DNA of 64,000 nucleotides from positions 136,501-200,500 of the forward strand of contig WPIO01000134.1 in NCBI GenBank assembly GCA_009760855.2, in the 5' to 3' direction. The notes beneath the pieces are model-generated. The model made no database searches. It was not told the DNA's origin and saw nothing but the letters and a program-made list of their open reading frames with translations. The position numbers and the translations under genes were made by a program. The DNA comes from Cristatella mucedo (taxonomy: Eukaryota; Bryozoa; Phylactolaemata; Cristatellidae). This document shows, piece after piece, positions 22,670 to 35,379 of the stretch (positions are counted from its first letter, which is position 1; each line of letters opens with the position of its first letter).

Positions 22670-23330
22670 TTCGGGTAGCGGCACAGCGTGCGAAATGTGC
22701 AAAGACCAGAAGCTAACAATACGCGTACGATACAAGCACGGTGCTCGATAATCAATCAGCACGCTGCGCTAGCATCAACATCGTATTAGTAAAAGCACAG
22801 CAATAGCTTATACGTACAGAGTCGCTTAAAGCGTTCTTAACGTTATTTCGAGAGATTCAAAAGTCGGTTAAATGTAACTAACTAAACACGCTGGAAATAT
22901 CATCAATCAAATAATATCAGTCTTACTGTAAGCTAGCGTGCTTCCGCGAGAGCTCGCATGTTCTAGGCATTCAAATGAAATACTAAAGACAATGTTTATA
23001 AGCGTATGGCTGCGAAAAGGCTCGGCCGAAGTGACCCTCCGACTACCGCAGAATATCGCTAATACTGACTGCCCCGGTTTTGCACTAGTGCTGCGTACAA
23101 GTGACCGTTGTCCAAAGGCTTTGGAGGACGCGTCCTACTCGGCCGAATGTCGCGAGCACAAACGACCTACACACACGCGCACACACATACACATATGCGC
23201 GACCACCAGGTACCTAGGTAAGCTTACTAAAGAAAAAACATTACCTTTTAACTACGCATAAATACCACGAGCAATGCGTTTTAACGAACGGTTGCCTAAG
23301 TATAATTGTGCTCTGCAAGTCAGTTAAAGA
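22670..23330. other. no gene recognised
   Basis: A short (CA)-rich patch lies at 23168-23200. One unsupported frame occurs at 22938-23261. Confidence 0.35.
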
Positions 23331-23331
23331 G

Positions 23332-23515
23332 TGCATGCAAGATGGTTCACTAGGTAAGGCGGTTGGTTTTCACGTCCTCGGGCCGAGGTCGTGGGTTCGA
23401 ATCCTGTGGTGGGCGATTCTTTATCGCCGCTGCGAGCTCTGGTGATAGCCGCCAAGGCCCTTCTGTCGCTATACAAAAAGAGGCTGTAAAATCAGCTTGT
23501 TTTTATTTAGTTTTT
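23332..23515 (+). mobile_element. SINE family 1 copy
   Basis: It contains GGTTCACTAGGTAAGGCGGT, a perfect GGTTCGAATCC B-box, TTTATCGCCGCTGCGAGCTC, GCCGCCAAGGCCCTTCTGTC and the terminal CAGCTTGTTTTTATTT. Confidence 0.8.
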
Positions 23516-23519
23516 GTAT

Positions 23520-25765
23520 GCCTATCGACAAAAAGCATCGAGCAAGAGCGCACGCGCCGATAAACGGTTCGCTACAGCATCTAGCGACTATCCTGACCGT
23601 GGCATTGAAAGAGTAGCACACGTGTGTACGGACTGGCTCCCACGACCTTAGCAACAAGCCCGGCAGTGACTTACCCCGACGCTGCAGTAATGTGACCCCA
23701 GCAGCCGGCCAACCCGGCAGGCGCCCGTGGCAGCGGCATCCGGCAGCCCAGTAGGCCACTGACCTCGACCAGCCTTTCCTTCGCCGGCTCACTTAATTGC
23801 AGGGGGGAACCGTTTTCCCGATAGAAAAGGCGGAAAACCGTCTGCCATGGAAATAGCAAGGGAAAATGCGATTTGAAAATTAAATGTCTCGTATGTAAAC
23901 TTGGAGCAGCGCAAGCCGCTAGCGGCTCAGCCGCTAGGACAAATCGGCCGGCACACCATCGCTACGCTACGGCTGCCTCTCCTTTTTAGGCTCTTCGTTT
24001 GTATCCGCTCCACTGAGATGTAATCTCCACAGTGGTTAAAAACGTTATCAAATTGCGCGCTGATCAAAAGCGCCTGTCTATCACTATTTAACTGAAATTT
24101 TTTTTTAATGTGAAAGTGCTGTTTGCAGCCATATCTGCAATTTAGCCAACTACCTCCTTTGTTTTTTCATTGCCCATATCGTGGCCGTATCGTCGTGGCA
24201 GCACGGTCAATATTACCAAGGCCAAAAAGGAAGCGTAAAATTGGTGCCTAGTGCTCGCGGGACCGACCCACTCACTCACAGACTCCCACTGTAAATCAAG
24301 TCATTATCATAAGCTAGCTTGGCTGGTTAGCCCCTCACAATAAATTACGCTTGCAATAGATTGTCACGCGATTAAACTTCGTTGCAAAACGAATTATTGC
24401 CTAAAATTACTCGCTAAGATCTCACAGGAATATGAGCTTGAGTTTGCTCAAATGATGGCAATTGCACTCCAGCAGCATGTGCTCTCTCGGTGCTGCTAAC
24501 CTCTTAGCGATTTCAGCGAAAACTCATTTCCTCCTTCCTCTCTTAACGTTTAACCATGGAGAAACGAATCTCTTTTACACGTAAGCTAATGAAAAAATGT
24601 ATTACAAGGTATTTGCAATACAGTAGAATGCCAGGGAAGGAAACTTTATTTAATTTTATGCAATTTCAGGTAAGCAACTCTTTTCTCTGTTCCCTCGACA
24701 GCAGCAGACCTGCTTCTTTGGCCGTCTGTACATTGCTCGTTGCCGGCGGCGCGACTGCGGCCGTGCTGCACATATGGTGAAAACATTGCTCTGCTTTTTT
24801 CGCTCCCGTCTCTCGAGCTTGTTGGTAGTGACGCTCGGATATTTTTAGAGCGGCCTCACAACATTTACCACCTGGAAACAGACTTGCGTAAAGGGTGAGT
24901 TAAACATTTATGCTGCTGCTTTGCCTTTGTGTTTGCCAGTTTTGTTGTATTCGCAGTGCACTCTCTCAATCGTCTGAAAAAGGAAACCGACTCTTTGCTG
25001 AATCTGCTGTGATTTTTTTTCAAACTTTGTCCAGCCATACCTAACCGTCCGACACCTAATTATTTAGGTTAATTTCGATCGGAAAACTCTACCGGCCGTG
25101 ACAAAAATTGGGAAGGTTGACGGAACTTATGTGCCCGACGGTGCCTGACGGTAACAAACTAAGAACCCCATTGAGCAACTCTTGCGATAGCCTCAACGAT
25201 CATGCACTACTTATGCTGTTCACAACACGCTGCCGCTGCTTCTTTTATGTGTGTCTTGATATTTCCGATTTCATGTCAACGATTTCTCGAATCCTTGGAA
25301 TCAGTGACAGCAAGTCGATGCGAAGAGCTAATGAGCAAACGCTGCTGATGTAAACTTGTCAAATCTACATAGAATAAAAGGCGATGTAATACCATCGTAG
25401 AATCCTTGTTGTATAACATAAAAATGAATCGAAGCTGAGCAACAGCTGCATTGGCACAGAGCTAACGGAACGCACAAATAATTTCACCAAGCTTTCCATC
25501 GGCAAAGGGAGAAATCTGAGTCTTAGGAATTAATCCCGAAAGCCTCCGGCGTCGAAGGCAAGGGTTGTGCACACCCCTCAGTATTACTTAGCACTCGGGT
25601 TCACCTCTATATGTATCTAGCTTTCCCACCAGCCGCGAAAGAGCATTACTACGAAGGTACTTGCATCGACTGAGAGATCGTCGCAGGTGTCGGAGCGTGC
25701 CAGAAGTGGCCTTGAACTTTGCCTACGAGCGCGACTAGCCGAATCCTTTAAGCTTTAAGCCTTAA
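23520..25765. other. no gene recognised
   Basis: I found no recognised repeat or exon. Frames at 24556-24780 and 25108-25353 (plus strand) lack recognisable motifs. Confidence 0.35.
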
Positions 25766-25769
25766 GAAA

Positions 25770-26010
25770 TGTAAATGTCATCTGTAACTCCATGAAGCCA
25801 CAAAAGCTTCGTGGATGCTAAACAGGAGAGTTTTTGCATAGCGAACTCACAGCCCAAGCGGCTTTCGGTAGCCAACAGACTTCATCTCACGAAACAAAGA
25901 GAAAGTGAGAAGCATAGCTGAGTCAGGAGAGCAATTGAGGTAGTGAGTAGCATGAAAGTAGCAGCTCAGGACCGCTGAGAAGGACGTGCAACAGTCGGAA
26001 GCAGGACAGC
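25770..26010 (-). mobile_element. LINE family A 3'-end fragment
   Basis: The minus strand runs through family-A landmarks: the AGGGCGGTCC/TGAGCTGCTACTTTC region, a TTTCGTGAGATGAAGTCTGT segment and the CTGTTTAGCATCCACGAAGC-type 3' UTR, ending near 25770. The terminal ATTAC repeats are largely lost. Confidence 0.7.
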
Positions 26011-26014
26011 AGCT

Positions 26015-27050
26015 GCTGGCTGCGAGCAGCAAGTCATGTGCAATCACAAGCAGTCACAGCAGCAAGTGGATCGAGCAGGCCGACACCGCGAATGAGTACA
26101 TGCTGTGCACTTTACACGTACGACGATTGGCTTCGTTTCTTCGAAATTTAAGCTGGCAATTCAAAGGCACCCACATTTACCCGTGGCTACAAAAGCGCAC
26201 CGATGCTGCCTTCGTGAAAGAGAGCTGGGGGGAGAGAGGGGGTCCGACTGAGGGAGACTGGGGGTCGGGCTGCCCCAATCAATGCAGCAGCCATTTAAGT
26301 CCCTCTCTTCGCCGAGAACCCTCTCCCCTACTTAATTAATATCCTCCCAAGGTCGTCGCGATGACCCACTTGGAGACACACAGAGAGACTGCTGTGGCTT
26401 GCCGGGAGCTGCACTGCTTCAGGGTGTCTATAAAATTTCACAGACAGAGCTACTCAAGCATTCAAGGGCAGGAAGCCTTTGAGGCGAAGCTCGAGACTCT
26501 CCCAGTCATGGTGCCACCTCTTTAGAGGTCGTCCACTAAGGCTTCCGGTAGGAGTCGTTCGGTGCTTAATTTTCCAGCCTCTCCTCCCTGGGAAGCTGCA
26601 TTGTTTTCGATGAGATGGTCTAAAAGCATTTGCCGGGTTGACGAACCTTTGATGGGCATCGTCGTCGCAGCTTGTCTCCAGAGACGAGACCCCTGGGCCT
26701 AGAACTAAGCTTAAAAGGCTCTCCATAGGAGCCCATTGGCAATGCTCTCGTGGATGTGCAGTCCGAATGTGCAGGGAACTCTTTGGCTAAGGAGCTGTCA
26801 GAAAATTGCCTTTTAAACCAGCTCAGTATGCTGCTAAACAACAAAAATCTAAACTTACACAATCTAGAATGTCACCAAAGATTGCTAACATTCCAGGCAG
26901 TAACTTGCGTTCACTACTCTGCCGATGAGAGTACCAATTGCCATGGGTGCACACTTCGCAGATCTCAAGATAGTCCCTAGAGCCGAACATACGATGCATG
27001 TGGTCCTGACTTCAATAAATCGGCTTTAGCAAAACCATCGTGGCTATTGC
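26015..27050. other. no gene recognised
   Basis: No convincing exon. This lies downstream of the minus-strand LRR-Ig gene. Confidence 0.35.
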
Positions 27051-27054
27051 TTGA

Positions 27055-27124
27055 TTTATTCGACTATGGCTTCTACGAATGCAAGCAAGTATGCAACAAT
27101 TTCGTTGGTATTGTAATATTTATT
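27055..27124 (-). promoter_or_regulatory. candidate poly(A) signals of the LRR-Ig gene
   Basis: AATAAA occurs on the minus strand at 27055-27060 and at 27119-27124, about 730-800 bp past the stop codon. No closer AATAAA was noticed. The assignment is by position only. Confidence 0.25.
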
Positions 27125-27851
27125 ACTTATGTTTATGCTCATAGAGCATTTGCAATGAGCACAAGTTAAATAGAATGCATGGCATCAAGAGCTAAATTGG
27201 AAAATGAAACCAAGCAAGAGCCTGGTGGAGCTGCCATGTCCGAGCAATGTTGGGCTGCTTCAGGCAATGCCTTGGCGGCGACCTCGTGCAAATGGAAGAG
27301 CTGACAGCAGCTGCTTCCTCGCACTGAGCTGCTTCTTCATACTGCCAGCCTGTGCCTCCTGTGCCTCTCTCTGCTGACGACACTGGCAAAGCAAAAGGCA
27401 GCTGGCAAGGCAAAGCTTCGCATCCGATACATATGCGCTTTGTCGTTGACCAGGGCGATATATAAAAGAATACAAAAAACCACAGAGTCTGCCTCGAGTC
27501 GGTGACTGACTGTTAGTGCTGCCTGCTGGCTCAATCCAATCGCAGCCAGTACAACCGTGCCGTGGCTGGAATGCATTTACCTCTGCACGCAGATGGCAAA
27601 TAGCTTCACCAGCACGAAAGTCACCGATCGCCTCGGGCTAACTCAACTGCTGGTCGACGGCTTTGATTGCCATTCCGCTTCCAGTCGCGACCATAAATAT
27701 GCATGCGCCCTTGCATTTAGAGCACCCATCGGGCACTCAGAGCAAGCCGGCGTGAGGCCACGTGAGGACACGCGGCCGACGGCAAGAAGCGCGGTTACCC
27801 CTGGTCGGTCGGGGCTCCAGGGCCAAGACGGTGCTGCACACGACCCTTTGG

Positions 27852-29227
27852 TCACGAGATGCGGCTCATCGTGCATGCCTGGCAGGGTTGGTGCAGGAAC
27901 TCCACCTCCTCCAGATTGGTTGTCATGTAATGATTGTCAGGGTCGTACATGGGCTTGTGATGAACGAAGTGGGTCTGCGTCATCTGCCTCATCGGCAGCG
28001 CGACCGCCGAGGCGGGCAGCGGCGGCGCGTAGCCCTTCACGCTTCCGGTGCTGTAATCGCTCGGAGGAGGCGAGCCCATGGACGAGGAGGCAGCATCCGG
28101 CCGACGCCTGTACACGCAGAAGTGCAGCACCAGCACGCAGACTGTCAGAGTGGCCAGGAACGTGCCCAGTGCAGCGCACAGTATGTCGACGAGGCTGAAG
28201 TACTTGGCTGTCAATATGTCCGCCTGCTGCTTGCTCTCCGTCTCGGCCTTGACCGAGGGCTTTTCCGTCACGCCTCGATAGTCGGCCGCCACCCCAGCGG
28301 ACGCATACGACTGCTCAGGACAAGCAGTGCCCTGCACGCCGGCGTTGCCGGCCGAGGCAGCAGCACGGCCTTGTGACTGAGCCGCCACCGCTGCTTCGGC
28401 TGCGGCAGCAGCCTGCGCTGATGCTGCAGCGTCCGCTGCCGACGGCGAAAGCACCGCGATCGTCGGCGGTAGCGTGACGTTGATGGTGACGCTGAGGTTG
28501 CCGGCGGCATTGACCGACACGCAGCTGTAGAGCCCCGGCGCCGACGCACCGACACCGACTATCGACAGGCGGGCGACGTTCACTTCGCCCGCGCCGCGTG
28601 CCGCCTGGTGGACGCTCTGAGTGCCGACCGGGCCGGCAATGACGAGGCTCGCCTGCGGCATGGCGCGCGACTCGCAGCGCAGCTCGCCGGCGGCCGGCGC
28701 GAAGCTCAGGTCGAGGCTCTGCTGGCGGCACTGCATGTCCTCGTGGCTGATCTGCGACAGGAAGCTGCCGGCAAGGTACGCCGGCGACGAGCAGCGCAGC
28801 TGCTGAGGCGTGTTGACGAACATGCTGGACGGCTGCGAGGGCGGGAACTGGTCGAGCAGGCGCTTGAACCAGAGCATGCGGCAGCCGCAGTCGAGCGGGT
28901 TGTCGCCGATCTTGATGCTCTGCAGCTGCCGCAGCAGCGGCTCGAGTCCCGGGTCGAGCCGCTGCAGCCCATTGCCCTCGAGCCAGAGCACGCGCAGGCC
29001 GCTGCGCTCGACCGGCCGCAGCTGTTCGGCGCTCAGCTCGGCCAGGCCGCACTGGCTCAGGTAGAGGCCGGTGGTTCGCAGGCCGGCCAGCGCGTCGGTG
29101 GCGCTCAGGTCCAGGCGCGGGTTCCTGTTGAGGAACAGGTGGTCCATGCTGAGCCCGTCGAATGTGCGCGGCTCGAGGCGACCGATGTTGTTGTCCGATA
29201 GGTCGAGCTTTCTCAGCCGAGTCATGC
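27852..29227 (-). CDS. LRR-Ig transmembrane receptor, coding exon 2 (residues 105-562; Trk/Kekkon-like, no kinase)
   Basis: This is the main exon of a type I membrane protein. With exon 1 (34458-34770) it gives 562 residues. Residue positions in the joined protein are as follows. LRRs run over about 84-214 (five repeats, e.g. LRKLDLSDNNIGRLEP). LRRCT has Cys218, Cys220, Cys250 and Cys271. An Ig-like domain has Cys289 and Cys340 in GLYSCVSVNAAG, with no clear core Trp. N348 and N354 are glycosylation sequons. An Ala-rich stalk spans about 366-400. The transmembrane helix is about 448-476, followed by RRR. The tail is 84 residues with tyrosines 496, 504, 532 and 538 and a PPLP motif, and contains no kinase. 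The acceptor is CCGCCGACAG followed by GCATGACTCG, and restores Gly105. The order LRRNT-LRR-LRRCT-Ig-TM is that of Trk ectodomains and Kekkon-type proteins; extracellular ligand or partner binding at the neuronal or cell surface is inferred, not shown. Orthology is unassigned. Confidence 0.9.
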
Positions 29228-32200
29228 CTGTCGGCGGGCGATCATCAGAGATGGCGGCTGCGACTGCAGGCAGCCGCACGAATGCTCGAAGTGCGCTGCC
29301 GCGAGCAGGCTCGTGGCATTGCTGCAGCTGCCGACAGTAGAGCTCGGGGGGGGGGTGGGTGGGCTGGGGGCAGGGCAAGTGCAGCTGCAGATGCGTCAAG
29401 CCGACCGACGACGGCAGGCACGAAAAACTGCAACTAGATGGCTGCCCCTCCCCCTCCAACCACCAGCAGCAGCAGCCCAGACCATCCGAGCAAGCTGCAT
29501 TGCTTTACTGACTACTGGCTGTCTGCTGGGCTGCCGGTTGCAGTGGCCACGGCCACATGCCTGGCTGGGCGGCTGCTGGGGTCACCTTGCAGCCGGTGGC
29601 AGATAAATATAACTATATGGATGGATCATCCATTTGCTGCCAGGATCGAAGGCTTTGACGACTGCAATTGAGCTGTGAATGGTCGCCGGGCCGGTCGTCA
29701 GTGGCAGAATGGTGTCGCACTCATCCATTGACTGCCCTGCTGCCCTGGTGGCAGCAGGTCAAATCGGCAGGGGGGGCACAGCCGCACGACTGGGGGGGGT
29801 GGCAGGACGTTCCGACACGGTCGGCTAGAGGGGGAGGCTGGAAGGAGGGAGGGGGCAGGCCTCCTGTGCCAATCGTGGCACTGCCTGCTGCTGCAGTCGG
29901 TGCCTTACAGACCAGGTAGTGCTGCTGCTCCGGCCAAACGATGAATAGCCTTCCCCTGCGAGTATTTGCTCGGAGCAGCTTAACCGGGGTCTGAACCAAT
30001 GCAGGGAGGCAAGACGCCCACCTTGCTCAGTAAGTCTGGCCGGCTCAAAAACGTATCGTGGTGCCTTGCTGGCCGGCCGTGCAGCAGCAGCAGCAGCAGT
30101 CTGGCCGGCAGCAGGGAACAGACGCCCACCCAGAGGTCATGGCCCCGAGCTCGAATCGCCAGCTTAGCATCAATTTCGTCAAATGAGTGGTTTCTGAGTT
30201 CGATATTACATAACGGTTGCAGCACCGATACACCAGTCAAGAACTGGTTGCTAGGGCAAGTTCACGGCTTCTATTTTGTGCCGACCATGAATAGGGCCTC
30301 GAGCTACCAGCTTCTTCTGAGTGTAAGCATGCTGCCCAACGTGTAGTTCAGACACAGATGTAGTAGACATCGTGTGCATTACCACGGTCAAAATTCTATG
30401 CGCTGGCGATATGCTAACTCTCAAAGTGAATGCAATTCTCGCTGGCGGTGGTTGGTGGCTGGTGAGTGAGCTTTGGGCAGGCAGCATGCCAGCTACTACT
30501 ACCCCACTGCATTCCCACACTTCGCAGCCGCAGCCCGCATCGCCGGCTTACATTCTCTTTCCTCGAAGAACGTGTTGCTCCTTCTTGCGTCAGCGGCGGC
30601 TGCCCAGTGGCCCGAGAGTTCTGGCCAGCCCTGGTTGTGCCATCACGGGCCCAGCTCGGCAGTCAAGACAGCAGCCCACCAGAGGGCACTGCATATTATT
30701 GCTTCCAGCTGCTGCTATATCTCTTCTGCTGCCAAGCTCCCCACCTCCACCATCGGGTGCAACCATCGGGCATTGAAGTCGACACTCCAGCAACAGCTGG
30801 CTGCCCGAGGCAGCGCTCAGGTGCTGCCGTGCCTAAATGGATACCCGGAACCAGCCAGAGGAATGCTGGCTGCTGAGCTTTCAAAATATATGCCTGTATG
30901 CCCTAAGCAAACGCAGCCGTCCTAGCCAGTTCGAGTCACTGCTAATTCCGGACACTCTTGTATTCATACTGGCACTGGCAACCCCCCCCCCCCTGCCGGC
31001 AGAGTGAGGGAGTCGGAACTGCTAATCGAGCAGGAAGATGGCAGCAGTGGCCACTGCCAGGCCCCCATTTGAGGGCGGGCCCAGGTACTGAGAGCTGCTT
31101 TGGTCAGCAGTACGACCAGGAGGCATTGGAGGGCCCACTAAAGAGTATGTGATTCAACTGCACATTAAGATTGCAGTGATGCTTTCCACCATCCTACGCC
31201 AACCTCCGCCGCCCCCGCGTCACACTCGCTCAACATCGTGGCTCTTAGCACAGACGCATGAGCTGCCAGAAAGCCCAGATGTCTGTGGATCACTGCATGA
31301 AACAGCAGCTCTGTAAAGGAGCTGTCTTTCATCCGCTGGAGAGAAGCTGGCTCTCCTCCTAGCTGCCCAGATCTCTCCTCTATCGGTTCGTGGTAGCTTC
31401 TCAGCGGGACAACCCAGAGCAGTTGCTCCTAGTCAATCGTCGTCGAGACAAGCTTTCTGCTGAAAAGCAAGCGCGCACGCCTAGCCTTAGAGACGCTGGT
31501 CACTCTCTAATCGTCCAGAGCCGGCCACGATAGCCAGTGGCTGCTCAGCCCACCGGTACCAGCAGCATTGGCAAGGTGCCAATACGTGCTTGCTCCTCAG
31601 GTCTGAGCAGCAAGCAGCACGAGGACAGCAAGCTCGAGGAGCAGGGAGGGTCCTGACTGGTCCCCCTCCCCCCCCCCCCGCAGCATTATCCCATGAGCAT
31701 GAGCGTTTCTCATTCTCATCGACTCGGCTCTCGAAGCCCATGAGCTTGCTGCCTGGGGAACCTCTTGAGTTCCAGTGCAGCATGGGACAGACAGACAGAC
31801 AGACAGACAGAGAGCATGAGAGAGGCTAGGGAGTGGTGGGTGAAAGAGAGGAATGGATAAGCTGGAGAGGAAAGCAGGAGGGGGAAGAGGAGAAGGCAGT
31901 TTTCTTGGCTGAAGCTTTGATTCACTTAAGATGCTCCATTATTTGACATGAAAGAAATACAAAGGGGGGAGTCCGACTGTCTTATCAATGTGTTAGCCAG
32001 CCTTGATGGCACACATAGCCAACACTGCGGGTACACAATCACCCAAGGATTGCCTGGGTATTGCTGGAGCAGGCCAGAATCATAATTGTTTTCGGTCAGG
32101 CCTACTGCCGAGGCATGAGCACGGCACTGAACGCAAGCAGTCGCCGGCAAGCAGTCGCCGGCCGGCCTGATTGAGTGGCACTTGATTGTGGTTGGGGGGG

Positions 32201-34457
32201 GGGGCACTTGTGACTAAGCAAGGCCAAGAAGCCCCTACTTCGTGGCATCAGGCGTCCCTGCAAACCAACCGTATTATGGCAAAATGCTCGCAGTGCCACA
32301 GCATCAACCTTAAAAGCAGTTTGCATCGCTAGCTCTAGCAGGCCTTGCTCCAGACGATAACTGGCAGCAGTAGATGCCACTGAGCACGCCTGCCAGCCAG
32401 TCGTCTGCTATGCAGTGCTGACAGCAATGTGCACTAGCCGAAGACAGTGTCCTAGTGTGCGAAGGTTGCCCGTGCGTGTGCCCTCTTGGCCCTCAGTCAT
32501 ATTTCCCAGAAGGCTGAACCGATGCACAGGCATCGGTCAACCGACAGCAGATCACGTGCCACAGAAATCCCGAGCCAGCTGAATGGCTCAGAGAACCCTT
32601 TTTTAATTTTTGGTGAGATGCAAGGGCCAGCTTTGCAAAAGCTGCTAAGAAGCATTCCTTCAACAAGCAGGCACGCGACCGGGCGACCAGCATACAGCTG
32701 TTACTGGCAGCTGTGCAATGACCCTAGGTAAAAGTGTGTGACCAAGTGAGACAACATGGAGGGTAGCACGAAGGTGCTGCTGCTGCTGCACTTGACGAAG
32801 GCAAACTTGACACGAAGTGCCATAGTTGCCGATCCGTTGGGAGGATGCTGGCAGCAGATTCGCTGCTCCGAGCAACAGCAGCAGGGGTGAGCTGCCACTG
32901 CACCTAGGCAGACCTCATTGAACTGTTCGGCAAACACTGCCTAAGACCGGAAGACGATTAATCTATCGAGAGGCAGCAGCCGCAAAAAGCAGACCGGTCT
33001 CAACCTGCCTTGGCCGACAGTGGGTGCCTGCCTGAAGGCTGGACGAGCAAGAAATAATTAGAGCAACCGGTAGAAGCGCTTGCTGTCTGGCCGACACATC
33101 AGCACTGGCCGTGCATGCTCCAGCCGGCTGCAGCTGCTGCTCCTTTCCTACCAAAAGCTGGAATAGGGTCTGCTGCGCTGGGGTTTCGCTGCATAAGCCA
33201 CCTCCCTCCCAGTAGCTCATCTTCGGTGGCCCAGCAAGGCATTACAGGGCTCTCAGCCTGAGCCTGCTGCAGCTGCAGCAGCGGCGAGAGTGGTTCGGCC
33301 ATATGAGCAGCAGCTGCTCCGATGAAGTCGTTCGGCTGCAGCCGTCGGAGCCCAACTTCGAAGAACTCGAGTCAAGCTTTATCGATAGCCGAGCAAGCTG
33401 GGCCGGGAGCCACGAACCGTAGGGGCCAAGGCCATCGAGCTATGCTGCTGCAGTGGTACTTCTGCTCAAGCCATGCCAGCAGACCACCCAACGGCAGCAA
33501 TGCCTCCTGGACAAGCTTCGTGCCCTGTTCACAGGTCTGCAAGTAGGTGAGGCGTTAGCAAAACCAGTGGAGACTCGGCCCTTGACCAAAGGAAGTCGTG
33601 TCAGGTTTGGGCGACCGGTGACGATGGCCGAGACAGTGTGGCATGGCCAGCCGACGGCTATGGAGAGAGGGGACCTCGGCTAACATGCATCCAATTAGCT
33701 TACAAATTGACATCGCTAATGGAAGATTTACCTTACTACATAGAGCTAATTTACCCACACCCCAGAAAACAGAGTCAGCCGACAACCAGCAGGGGAGCTC
33801 GGTGGAGAGGTGTACCCGGAGAGGTCGCTGGAATGGTTGGTAGGCACACAGTTTGTTTTTTTAGCTAAGAAATCCGCGAGAAGGCAGCCAGCCAAGAGCT
33901 GGTGTCGTGGCGTGGTGCCGCGAGAGTTCGACGTCCCAAAGCTGCAGACGGCTGTCGGCTGTGTTGCTGCTCTACAGGAGCCAGGTTTTCCTAGCTGAAA
34001 AGACTACTTCCATCTACCAACGACGATCGGTGTAAACCAACAGACGAGAATAGTATCTGCCTTGAAACTCGATCTTTAACTGGCATCTACAGCGGTAGTG
34101 ACTATCAGTGTTGACATTGTGTGGCCGCAGAAAGCATCTGCAGCAACATATCAAGACTTTGAACAGCTAAGCAGGGCCAGAATCAGGATTAAACCAGGAA
34201 GCGGCCGATGAGGGCAAGGGAAGGGCCTTGACCCTGCCAGAGGCTGCCAATCGTGGGAAAGGCTGACCGGTAGTCAGCCAAGCCTTGCTACGCCCCCTTC
34301 CATGTATCGACCCGAAGAGGCCTTCGGCCGTTAGCCTCCTTCCTTGCGTCCTGGTCGCCGGACAAACCCTTGTCAATATGCCCCCCCCCCCAGGCGATGC
34401 TAGAATTGGATGCAGATACATCATGCAGAGAGAGCATCTCGCGAAGGATTCGAGTAC
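29228..34457 (-). other. phase-1 intron of the LRR-Ig gene (5,230 bp)
   Basis: The donor is TTTGCAG followed by GTACTCG (minus strand, intron starts at 34457) and the acceptor is GCCGACAG (ends at 29228). Splicing joins GCA-G to GC-ATG and yields GAFAGMTRLRKL, a continuous LRR. The intron is CAG/CTG-rich and contains C-runs and a short ACAG tract (31786-31812). The many frames inside it lack motifs and are treated as chance. No additional LRR-encoding exon was found, although a small one cannot be excluded. Confidence 0.8.
31786..31812. repeat. (ACAG)n microsatellite
   Basis: Uninterrupted GACA/ACAG tetranucleotide run in the receptor gene intron. Confidence 0.9.
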
Positions 34458-34770
34458 CTGCAAAGGCTCCTGGCTCAATGTACTCAAAGCCGCTCGCCGA
34501 AATCGTCAGGCTCGTCACGTGCAGCAGAGTGGTCAGGTTCCTTCGCTGCAGACTTCTCGACGGAAACAGCATTTGCCGAAACTCGATTTCGGTCGATTGC
34601 TCCTCCACGGCGACCGGAAGCGAGAGCTTCAGGCTCGAGCATCGGATCTTTTGAGGCAGGCATACGCAGCCGTCGATGCATGCGTCCGAGAAGCCCACGG
34701 AGCAGCTAAGAATTAGCACCACGGCCACGTCCAGGAAGCAGTCTGCACGGATGGCTGCCTCGGCCGCCAT
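34458..34770 (-). CDS. LRR-Ig transmembrane receptor, first coding exon (residues 1-104 plus one base)
   Basis: The start codon at 34770-34768 was chosen because it is followed directly by a signal peptide (MAAEAAIRADCFLDVAVVLI and then LSCSVGFSDA, cleavage expected near residue 30). It also has a purine at -3 and G at +4. An in-frame upstream extension to 34947 would put more than 50 polar residues before the signal peptide and is rejected. The LRRNT cap follows with Cys31, Cys35, Cys37 and Cys44 (CIDGCVCLP, spacing Cx3CxCx6C). N78 is a sequon, and the first LRR begins around residue 84. The exon ends in GAFA plus one base at the GTACTCG donor. The frame beyond the donor loses LRR character, supporting the splice. 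Exon 2 lies 5.2 kb away on the same strand. Confidence 0.88.
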
Positions 34771-35379
34771 GACGACTCTCGGCCTCGACGTCTGCTGACC
34801 GAACTGTGGTGGCGCTTGCTGGTCTCCGGCCTCGCCGGCACGACGATTCAGCCAAGTCAGTGCTACAAAAGAGTCCGAGAATAGGCACACCTTATAGAAA
34901 GCCACGAACTCTGGCATCGGACTCTTTTCTCGGACTAGTCTAACCAAAAAAAAGTTTCCAGGCCCGAAGCTCGCAAGAAGCCTACGGCGACGGCACGTCG
35001 CTCGATATCAGGCAGCGCCAACAGCTACACGGCGTTAGCATGGGGCTAAGAATATAATACCGCCGATACGGCACGTGACTCCCGACAGACACCTTTACAT
35101 GCTTGCAGCCGCTGCTCGCCACGCTCTGACTCACCGACCAGCAGAACGTTACCGAGAGCGACTGTGGTCAGGACGAAACCTTGTACAATTATCTCGCGCA
35201 TACGTAATCCCCAATCGCGTTACTCATAAGCCTCATGGCATCGTGACTATTTCAAAAGCGGTTCTCATTTCAAAGTCAGCAGCCATACTCAAATTTCACA
35301 TTCGAGGCGGACCATTGCGCTGTCGCACTGCTGGGAGGGAGGGAGGGGGTTCGCTGCGCTGGCTGCTGCTGATGGCCGA

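Noticed and set aside
28315-29201. Long plus-strand and alternate minus-strand frames over the receptor exon
   Set aside because: These are shadow frames of a GC-rich true exon, rich in Arg, Ala and Gly and without domains; the LRR-Ig frame explains the sequence.
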